Below, piece by piece: positions 45,507-51,663 of a stretch of 51,663 nucleotides of DNA (its first letter is position 1; every line of letters starts with the position of its first letter). The DNA comes from an uncultured Alphaproteobacteria bacterium (GTDB taxonomy: Bacteria > Pseudomonadota > Alphaproteobacteria > Sneathiellales > Sneathiellaceae). The position numbers were made by a program, and so were the translations under genes. The stretch spans positions 1 through 51,663 of the forward strand of contig CAJXWA010000006.1 of NCBI GenBank assembly GCA_913062525.1. Reading direction: 5' to 3'. The notes beneath the pieces are model-generated. The model saw only the letters and a list, made by a program, of their open reading frames with translations, did not search any database and had not been told where the DNA came from.

Positions 45507-45590
45507 TAAGTGCATATAGTGTTTCTCGCAAAAATTTCCAGATCAATGCGTCAATAATTCGTGATAAATTGCTGATTTAGCGGGGATTTT

Positions 45591-46025
45591 CTATGAAAGG
45601 TAGCCTTTAGATTTTTCTATAATCTCTATGGTTCTGTCCATGAGTTCATAGGTGCTCAAATCCGTGGGGTGGACCCATCGTACGGCATCCACATCGCTAT
45701 CGGCTTTAGCCGTTCCGGAAGCGTAACGAGCCGCATAATCTATTAACGTATAGTGGTACAGAATTTCACCATCGGCAGACTTATCAATGGCGTCGACAAC
45801 GTCAATAATGCGGCCTAGATGAACGGTTAAGTGTGTTTCTTCTAAGATTTCGCGGATGATGGCTTCTTTGGCCGTTTCGCCAAGCTCCTGCCCGCCGCCG
45901 GGAAGACTCCATTTTCCTTTACCTGGATCTTTCCCGCGCTGTATCAGCAGAACTTCATTGTCTTTCCAAATGACAGCGCCTACCCCCACATGGGGCCGGG
46001 AAGGTTTAAGCCGGTCAACACTCAT
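45591..46025 (-). CDS. NUDIX hydrolase
   Basis: A 144-residue NUDIX pyrophosphohydrolase. The 23-residue Nudix box is intact (GGQELGETAKEAIIREIL... with the REILEET core) at about residues 45-67; the N-terminal PHVGVGAVIWKDNEVLLIQRG and RGKDPGKGKWSLPGGG fit ADP-ribose pyrophosphatase-like or mutator-type enzymes. The substrate is not clear. The ATG at 46025 overlaps the TGA of the upstream hydrolase (ATGA), so the two are cotranscribed. Confidence 0.9.
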   Translation of the reverse strand: MSVDRLKPSRPHVGVGAVIWKDNEVLLIQRGKDPGKGKWSLPGGGQELGETAKEAIIREILEETHLTVHLGRIIDVVDAIDKSADGEILYHYTLIDYAARYASGTAKADSDVDAVRWVHPTDLSTYELMDRTIEIIEKSKGYLS

Positions 46026-46780
46026 CGCCCGCCCACTTGCGCGCATGTTGTCTCTACTGCCAAAACCAGTCTGTTAATATCATCAAGCTCAGACAACCGA
46101 TGGTCGCCGTCTTTAACTAACGAGACAATTACATTATCGCTGGTGAGTTTTTCTTGAATGGCAAGGGCTGTTTGCCACGGAACGCTATCGTCTTTCATGC
46201 CTTGCAAAAGATGAACAGGGCCATCAAATGGAATTTGATTTTCCAAAACAAAATTGCGTTCCCCGTCATCAATGAGCTTTTTCGTGATGGTGTAGGGCTC
46301 GTCTGAATATTCTGATGGTTCTTCCCAGTAGCCTTTAGTCTCCAAATCATTCAAGGCGTCGGCGCTCATATCAGCTTTCATTCTTTTCGTGAAATCAGGG
46401 GCTGCCGCGATGCCAACGAAGCCGGCAATTCGCTCGGGCCTGATCAGTGCCATCCGAAGGCCGATCCAACCCCCCATAGACGACCCAACAACGACTTGCG
46501 GACCTGCAGTGCATTCGTCAAGAACTGCAAGGGCATCGTCCGTCCAGCGACTAATTGATCCGTCTTTGAACAAACCTGTCGATTGTCCGTGCCCCAGATA
46601 GTCAAAGCGTGTATAGCTGCGTCCAAGTTCCGTCATCGCCTGTTCTAAAGCAATGGCTTTCGTGCCCTCCATATCGGACATGAAGCCTGAACAAAAGATA
46701 ACGCCGGGTGCATCGCCTGCTGTGTGATGATAGGCTATTGAGTGTCCGTCAGGACGATTAAGCAGTTCAGGTTGGGTCAT
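46022..46780 (-). CDS. Alpha/beta hydrolase
   Basis: A 252-residue serine hydrolase of the alpha/beta fold. The nucleophile elbow is GSSMGGW (about residue 98), the oxyanion loop region has FCSGFMSDMEGTKA, and the catalytic His is in KDGDHRLSE near the end. It resembles the ABHD10/thioesterase-like group. It is 12 bp from the divergent glycosyltransferase start. The start at 46780 (ATG) is the only sensible one; SD weak. Confidence 0.87.
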   Translation of the reverse strand: MTQPELLNRPDGHSIAYHHTAGDAPGVIFCSGFMSDMEGTKAIALEQAMTELGRSYTRFDYLGHGQSTGLFKDGSISRWTDDALAVLDECTAGPQVVVGSSMGGWIGLRMALIRPERIAGFVGIAAAPDFTKRMKADMSADALNDLETKGYWEEPSEYSDEPYTITKKLIDDGERNFVLENQIPFDGPVHLLQGMKDDSVPWQTALAIQEKLTSDNVIVSLVKDGDHRLSELDDINRLVLAVETTCAQVGGR

Positions 46781-46792
46781 GGGTCAAGACTT

Positions 46793-48007
46793 ATGCAGTT
46801 AGAGAAAACGAGTGACGAGCAGCATAGCACTCCTTCGGGGTTAAGTGAAAGCCGCAGGGGAACCGTCTTGCAAGTGCTGCCAAATTTGAACGGCGGCGGT
46901 GTGGAGCGGGGAACCATTGAAATGGCACTTGCGCTGCAAGCTGAAGGATGGACACCTATTGTTGTCTCCAACGGCGGCACTATGGTGTATGAGCTTGATC
47001 GTATTGGCGCAAAACATATAAAACTCCCTGTGCATTCGAAAAATCCACTTGTGATCCACAAAAATGTGAAGCGATTACAGCAGATCATTACAGAAAATAA
47101 CGTGGATATTGTCCATGCCCGCAGCCGTGCTCCTGCCTGGAGTGCAATGGCAGCAGCACGTTTAACTGGACGCGACTTCGTAACCACATTCCATGCCGCA
47201 TACACACGGGGTGGTGTTTTAAAGAACTGGTATAATTCAGTAATGGCGCGCGGTGATAAGGTCATTGCTATCTCTAATTTTATTGCCTCCCACATCGCCG
47301 AAAATTATCACGTTCCAGAAGATCAGATCGTTACAATTCCGCGCGGAGTTGAGTGCCGTAAATTTAATCCGGGCGCCGTGAGCGCCGAACGGATCATTAA
47401 AATGGCAACGGACTGGGCGCTTCCAGATGGCGTTCCTGTGGTCATGTTACCTGGTCGCCTGACCCGGCTTAAGGGCCATGTAACGTTAATTGAAGCTTTG
47501 GCAAAAATCGACGGCGGGAATTTCTTAGCCCTTTTTGTTGGCGCTGGTGCGGGGCGTGAGGCCTATCGTGCTGAATTAAATAACTTGGTGATTAGTAAAA
47601 ACCTGCAAGGAAAAGTGCAGATCAAAGACTATTGCGCTGATATGCCTGCGGCCTTGATGTTGGCAGACGTTGTGGTGTCCGCATCTACAGTGCCAGAGGG
47701 CTTTGGGCGCGTATCGGTCGAGGCTCAAGCTATGGGGCGGCCTGTAATTGCAACGGCTCATGGTGGCTCGCTTGAAACAGTTGTTGATGGGCACACAGGA
47801 TGGTTGGTGCCGGTGAATGATGCCGATGCAATGGCTGCCGCCGTCAAAGTTGCCCTTGGGATGACCGGAACAGCCCGCGAGAAAATCGCAGCCCGGACCC
47901 GTCAGCATGTTGTAGACAATTTCACCGTTGAAAAAATGTGTGATGCTACAATGGATGTCTATCGCTCCTTCCTTAAGACGAGCAAGCCACCAACGGGCGA
48001 TCAATGA
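46793..48007 (+). CDS. Glycosyltransferase family 4
   Basis: A 404-residue GT-B retaining glycosyltransferase. The N-terminal acceptor half starts LQVLPNLNGGGVERGTIEMA; the C-terminal GT1 domain has LPGRLTRLKGHVTLIEALAK, PEGFGRVSVEAQAMGRPVIA (E-x7-E motif) and GHTGWLV. It probably adds a sugar to lipopolysaccharide or another surface glycan. ATG 46793 lies 12 bp from the start of the divergent hydrolase; the alternative GTG at 46742 would overlap that gene. It overlaps the next glycosyltransferase by four bases (ATGA). Confidence 0.92.
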   Translation: MQLEKTSDEQHSTPSGLSESRRGTVLQVLPNLNGGGVERGTIEMALALQAEGWTPIVVSNGGTMVYELDRIGAKHIKLPVHSKNPLVIHKNVKRLQQIITENNVDIVHARSRAPAWSAMAAARLTGRDFVTTFHAAYTRGGVLKNWYNSVMARGDKVIAISNFIASHIAENYHVPEDQIVTIPRGVECRKFNPGAVSAERIIKMATDWALPDGVPVVMLPGRLTRLKGHVTLIEALAKIDGGNFLALFVGAGAGREAYRAELNNLVISKNLQGKVQIKDYCADMPAALMLADVVVSASTVPEGFGRVSVEAQAMGRPVIATAHGGSLETVVDGHTGWLVPVNDADAMAAAVKVALGMTGTAREKIAARTRQHVVDNFTVEKMCDATMDVYRSFLKTSKPPTGDQ

Positions 48008-48954
48008 GCGCCAATGCCGCAAACCAAAATATACTTGTGATTAAGCACGGGGCGCTTGGCGATGTTATTCTTGCTCAGTCGCCCTTTCAGGCTATTCGAA
48101 ATCACCATCCGGCAGCACATATAACTTTGCTGACAACGCCGTTGTTCGAACCGTTTTTGAAAACCGCTAACCTGTTCGATGACATTTGGATTGATGAAAA
48201 ACCGAAGCTTTGGCAATTGCTAAAAATATCGGCGCTTAAAAACCGATTGCGCGAAGGAAAATTCGATCGGGTTTATGATTTGCAAACGTCATCCCGTTCA
48301 AGTTCTTATTTGAAGTTGTTTGGCTCAAACCATGTGCCTGAATGGTCTGGTACCGCAAAAGCTTGCAGCCATCCTCATAAAAATGAACAGCGCGGAAAAC
48401 TTCATACCATAGAACGGCAGGCGGAGCAGTTACGGGACGCGGGCATCGATCGCATTCCGGAGGCAGACTTTAAGTGGGCTATGGGCGATATCACGCAGTT
48501 TTCGCTGCCTGCAAAGTTTGCGCTTCTTGTGCCGGGCGGGGCTGCCCATAGGCCAGAAAAAAGATGGCCGTTAGCCCATTACGCTGAACTTGCCATTAGA
48601 CTAGCATCGACAGCAATTACACCTGTTCTGCTGGGCGGTAAGGCTGAGGCCGATGTGATTGCCGACATTATGGAAAAGTGCCCACGAGCAATAGATTTAT
48701 CGGGTGCAACCAGTTTGTCGGACTTAGCGGGCTTGGGATCGAGCGCAGTTTTTGCAGTTGGTAACGACACAGGACCGCTTCATATGATCGCAGCGGTTGG
48801 ATGCCCTGTCACAGTTTTGTTTTCTGCAGCGTCTGATCCCGTAAGGGCCAGACCGCGGGGCGCCGATGTGACGGTTCTTCAGGATGACGATTTGACTAAT
48901 TTGTCTGTTGGGGCTGTTTTGGAAACCCTAAAAATGGCAAAAAGCGACGATTAA
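48004..48954 (+). CDS. Glycosyltransferase family 9 (heptosyltransferase-like)
   Basis: A 316-residue GT9 enzyme resembling ADP-heptose:LPS heptosyltransferases (WaaC/WaaF/RfaQ group). The N-terminus ILVIKHGALGDVILAQSPFQAIR and the donor-binding VPGGAAHRPEKRWP and GNDTGPLHMIAAVGCPV are characteristic. Its ATG overlaps the GT4 stop, so both act in the same glycan pathway, probably LPS core. Acceptor and sugar are not determinable. Confidence 0.92.
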   Translation: MSANAANQNILVIKHGALGDVILAQSPFQAIRNHHPAAHITLLTTPLFEPFLKTANLFDDIWIDEKPKLWQLLKISALKNRLREGKFDRVYDLQTSSRSSSYLKLFGSNHVPEWSGTAKACSHPHKNEQRGKLHTIERQAEQLRDAGIDRIPEADFKWAMGDITQFSLPAKFALLVPGGAAHRPEKRWPLAHYAELAIRLASTAITPVLLGGKAEADVIADIMEKCPRAIDLSGATSLSDLAGLGSSAVFAVGNDTGPLHMIAAVGCPVTVLFSAASDPVRARPRGADVTVLQDDDLTNLSVGAVLETLKMAKSDD

Positions 48955-49008
48955 GCGACAATAATTGCGATTATCTGAGAAAATCAGGCGCTTTGAGCGG
49001 TCTACGGC

Positions 49009-49034
49009 TTGACATCATTGCCTATATTTTTACA
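49009..49034 (+). promoter_or_regulatory. Candidate thrS promoter
   Basis: TTGACA at 49009-49014; TTTACA (49029-49034) is the best nearby -10 but with only a 14-bp spacer, and TATATT (49023) is too close. The 147-bp gap holds no gene. Confidence 0.35.
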
Positions 49035-49101
49035 GTCGCAGCTCTTCTAACTCGGTTCAGGTCAGGGTTTTGATCGGAACACAACATTATGGCGGTAAAT
49101 T

Positions 49102-51033
49102 GTGGAAAACAAAAAAGTAAACATCACTCTTCCAGACGGAAGCGTTCGCGTCTTTGATGGCCCGGTTTCAGGATTGGAACTCGCGGCGGACATTGGCCCT
49201 GGATTAGCCAAAGCGGCATTGGCCCTTCGTATTGACGGAGAAATGGTTGATCTGAAAAAGACGCTTGATACGGATGTTTCTGTTGCAATTGTTACGGTCA
49301 AAGAAGAAGGTGACGATGTTCTTGAATTGATCCGCCATGATGCGGCCCATGTGATGGCAGAAGCGGTTAAAGAGCTTTACCCTGAAACACAGGTTACAAT
49401 TGGTCCGTCTATCACAGATGGTTTTTATTACGATTTTGCGCGGGCGAAACCTTTCACACCTGATGATTTGGAAAAAATCGAAAAGCGGATGCATGATATT
49501 GTGGACCGCGACGAATCTATTGACCGTGAAGAATGGGGCCGGGATGAAGCGGTTAAATTCTTTGAAGATAAAGGTGAGGCTTACAAAGCCGAAATTATCG
49601 CGTCCATTCCTGTGGATCAGCCGATCGGAATTTACACGCAAGGTGACTTTCAAGACTTGTGCCGTGGCCCGCATTTACCGTCAACTAAGAAATTGGGACA
49701 TGCGTTCAAATTGATGAAATTGGCCGGCGCCTATTGGCGCGGCGATTCCAATAACGAAATGTTGCAACGCATATACGGAACAGCCTGGCGGAATGAGAAA
49801 GAGCTGAAAGCCTATCTCAATCGGTTGGAAGAAGCCGAACGCCGGGATCACCGTAAACTTGGTAAGGAAATGGATCTCTTCCATATGCAGGAAGAGGCTG
49901 TGGGCATGGTGTTCTGGCATTCTAAAGGCTGGACACTTTATCGGACCCTTGAAAATTACATCCGGAACAAGCTCGAGCAAGCTGACTATCAGGAAGTGAA
50001 AACACCACAGTTGGTGGATCGCAAATTGTGGGAAGATTCTGGTCATTGGGAAAAGTTCCGTGAGAATATGTATACGACCGAATCTGAGGATCGGACTTTT
50101 GCACTGAAACCAATGAACTGCCCGTGTCACGTGCAGATCTTCAATCAGGGCATTACCAGTTATCGCGATCTCCCGTTGCGCATGGCTGAATTTGGATCTT
50201 GTCATCGGTATGAGCCATCTGGTGCATTGCATGGGATTATGCGGGTTCGCGCCTTCACACAAGATGATGCGCATATTTTCTGTACTGAAGATCAGATCAC
50301 ATCTGAAACTGAAGTTTTCTGTGCGTTGTTGCTCGATATCTACAAAGATTTCGGCTTTACCGACGTGCGCGTGAAATTCTCTGACCGCCCTGAAACCCGT
50401 GCGGGCGATGATGCGATTTGGGATAAAGCGGAAGGTTCGCTGAAAGAAGCGATTGAAGCCACGGATCTAAGTTACACCATGAATCCAGGTGAGGGTGCGT
50501 TTTACGGGCCAAAACTTGAGTTTGTTCTGACCGATGCCATTGGTCGTGATTGGCAGTGCGGAACGTTGCAGGTGGATTTCGTTCTGCCTGAGCGCTTGAA
50601 CGCGTCTTATATCGGTGAAGATGGTGCGAAACATCGTCCTGTAATGCTTCATCGGGCAATTTTTGGATCAATGGAACGCTTTATTGGCATTCTGATCGAA
50701 GAATATGCAGGCCGCTTCCCACTTTGGCTCGCGCCAAAACAAGTTGTTGTGGCAACCATTACCGATGACGCTGACGACTATGCACAGAAAGTGCTGAAAG
50801 AGGTTGAAAAACGGGGCTTACGGGTAAGTCTTGACGTTCGTAACGAGAAGATCAATTACAAAGTTCGCGAGCATAGTTTGGCAAAAGTACCGGCATTGTT
50901 GGTCGCTGGCCGCAAGGAAGCTGAAGAGGGAACTATATCTGTTCGGCGGTTGGGCGAGAAGCACACGAAAGTCATGAGCCTCGAGGATGCGCTGGACGCA
51001 TTGGTTGAGGAAGCAAAAGTTCCGGGTTCTTAA
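49102..51033 (+). CDS. thrS: Threonyl-tRNA synthetase
   Basis: Class II synthetase (643 aa) with editing. A TGS domain (1-62: [17 protein letters not shown]) leads to the editing domain with [10 protein letters not shown] and RGPHLPSTK, then the catalytic domain: motif 2 [11 protein letters not shown] with [14 protein letters not shown] and motif 3 [21 protein letters not shown] in part, and a C-terminal anticodon domain (about 540-640). The start is GTG at 49102 with GGCGG about 8 bp upstream; the ATG at 49089 is out of frame. Followed by infC, a common gene order in bacteria. Confidence 0.96.
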   Translation: MENKKVNITLPDGSVRVFDGPVSGLELAADIGPGLAKAALALRIDGEMVDLKKTLDTDVSVAIVTVKEEGDDVLELIRHDAAHVMAEAVKELYPETQVTIGPSITDGFYYDFARAKPFTPDDLEKIEKRMHDIVDRDESIDREEWGRDEAVKFFEDKGEAYKAEIIASIPVDQPIGIYTQGDFQDLCRGPHLPSTKKLGHAFKLMKLAGAYWRGDSNNEMLQRIYGTAWRNEKELKAYLNRLEEAERRDHRKLGKEMDLFHMQEEAVGMVFWHSKGWTLYRTLENYIRNKLEQADYQEVKTPQLVDRKLWEDSGHWEKFRENMYTTESEDRTFALKPMNCPCHVQIFNQGITSYRDLPLRMAEFGSCHRYEPSGALHGIMRVRAFTQDDAHIFCTEDQITSETEVFCALLLDIYKDFGFTDVRVKFSDRPETRAGDDAIWDKAEGSLKEAIEATDLSYTMNPGEGAFYGPKLEFVLTDAIGRDWQCGTLQVDFVLPERLNASYIGEDGAKHRPVMLHRAIFGSMERFIGILIEEYAGRFPLWLAPKQVVVATITDDADDYAQKVLKEVEKRGLRVSLDVRNEKINYKVREHSLAKVPALLVAGRKEAEEGTISVRRLGEKHTKVMSLEDALDALVEEAKVPGS

Positions 51034-51074
51034 AATCGGGGTCGCTTTTTAAATATTGGTGCAAAATAGATAAA

Positions 51075-51123
51075 GATGTAATATAGACATCAGATCAGGT
51101 TCTAACCGACTGTGATCTGATGT
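51075..51123 (+). promoter_or_regulatory. infC leader with alternative hairpins
   Basis: ACATCAGATCA (51087-51097) pairs perfectly with TGATCTGATGT (51113-51123), 11 bp with a 15-nt loop, seven bases before the infC SD. GATGT at 51075-51079 can instead pair with ACATC (51087-51091), opening the large hairpin. Such mutually exclusive folds fit leader control of the infC-rpmI-rplT unit, although the proteins or ligand are unknown. Confidence 0.55.
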
Positions 51124-51143
51124 AACTGCTAAGGAGAAGGTAA

Positions 51144-51663
51144 ATAGCTCGTCCACAAAGAAACACGCTTCCGCCAAAAGACGGCCCGCGTATGAACGAA
51201 GACATCGATAACGCTGAAATTCGTCTAATTAATGATGATGCCATTAACATTGGCGTTGTTTCATTGGAAGCTGCCGCTGGGTTAGCCGATGAAGTTGGAC
51301 TTGATCTGGTTGAGGTGTCTCCCGGTCAAATTCCTGTTTGTAAGGTTATGGATCACGGTCGTGCCAAGTTTGAGGCACAGAAGAAAGCCGCTAAAGCCCG
51401 CAAGAAACAGAAAACTGTCGAAATCAAAGAAATTAAGTTGCGTCCGGGTATCGACCAACATGATTACGAAGTCAAAATGCGCGCTGTCGTGAAATTCTTG
51501 AATGAAGGCAACAAGGTCAAATTGACCATTCGTTTCCGTGGCCGTGAAATGGCCCATCAGGAACTTGGCATGAAGCTTTTGAATCGGGTTAAAGACGAAA
51601 ATGCTGAAATTTGTAAAGTTGAGCTGAGTCCGAAGATGGAAGGCCGTCAGATGATGATGGTTA
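51144..51663 (+). CDS. infC: Translation initiation factor IF-3 (partial, ATA start)
   Basis: IF-3 binds the 30S subunit, splits ribosomes and checks start codons. The reading frame starts with ATA (51144-51146): ATA follows an in-frame TAA by zero bases, AAGGAG (51131-51136) is 7 bp away, and the encoded ARPQRNTLPPKDGPRMNED has the usual alphaproteobacterial N-terminus, so an ATG start at 51192 would discard conserved residues. Domain N ends with GVVSLEAAAGLADEVGLDLV, the linker is Lys-rich, and the C domain has TVEIKEIKLRPGIDQHDY and KLTIRFRGREMAHQ. The window ends after residue 173 of about 180. Non-AUG starts are used by infC for self-repression. Confidence 0.93.
   Translation, partial: MARPQRNTLPPKDGPRMNEDIDNAEIRLINDDAINIGVVSLEAAAGLADEVGLDLVEVSPGQIPVCKVMDHGRAKFEAQKKAAKARKKQKTVEIKEIKLRPGIDQHDYEVKMRAVVKFLNEGNKVKLTIRFRGREMAHQELGMKLLNRVKDENAEICKVELSPKMEGRQMMMV

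Overview
The window is chromosomal DNA of an alphaproteobacterium, most likely a heterotroph of the Rhodospirillales/Sneathiella kind (the genus is a guess). Supporting signs are a complete core of the ethylmalonyl-CoA pathway (ecm, ccr, mcd), a SAM-II riboswitch in front of metZ, the order small twin-membrane protein / cobalamin adenosyltransferase / etfB / etfA / hbd, small alphaproteobacterial families (DUF2842, DUF4170), a perfect CIRCE box at groESL, and moderate GC content. I see no rRNA, tRNA, CRISPR array, insertion sequence or prophage. Gene density is high and no gene-free stretch exceeds 300 bases; the longest, 39761-40045, holds the groESL control region.

Layout. 115-1399: gluQ and a MAPEG protein. 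1446-6754: ecm diverges from ccr-mcd (ethylmalonyl-CoA pathway). 6869-10162: two FAD-dependent amine/amino-acid oxidase-like proteins flanking a YihY membrane protein. 10234-13820: twin-membrane protein, PduO-type adenosyltransferase, ETF beta and alpha, 3-hydroxybutyryl-CoA dehydrogenase. 13875-17549: DMT exporter, thiolase, ArsC-like reductase, ABC-2 permease. 17692-20747: argD-argF-hslO. 20811-26603: lipoprotein, TetR regulator, RND adaptor and pump. 26613-31472 (minus strand): folE, apaG, an OmpA-type lipoprotein, metZ with its SAM-II riboswitch, a 56-residue membrane protein and a diguanylate cyclase. 31621-35864: enoyl-CoA hydratase, an unusual three-domain NifU protein, a class III nucleotide cyclase, a membrane protein. 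36008-39760: DUF4170, gamma-glutamyltransferase, argS. 40046-42012: groESL. 42089-44220: overlapping four-gene ECF sigma operon. 44429-46780: bactofilin, DUF2842, candidate sRNA, NUDIX, alpha/beta hydrolase. 46793-48954: two glycosyltransferases. 49102-end: thrS and infC, which starts at ATA and is cut by the window end.

How the genes work together. The first 16 kb is largely acyl-CoA metabolism: thiolase and Hbd make or use C4-CoA units, Ccr carboxylates crotonyl-CoA, Ecm (B12-dependent) isomerises ethylmalonyl-CoA, Mcd oxidises methylsuccinyl-CoA, ETF takes the Mcd electrons, and the adenosyltransferase makes the Ecm cofactor. A shared TTGTGC..GCAA motif just upstream of the -10 boxes of ecm and of the thiolase suggests common control.

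The most novel-looking items are a candidate C-rich-loop small RNA (45398-45506, minus), the NifU protein with a second, cysteine-less NifU-like domain, the small membrane protein behind the diguanylate cyclase, the infC ATA start with an alternative-hairpin leader, and mini-ORFs at the starts of the ECF and TetR genes. I did not find a large undescribed multi-gene system.
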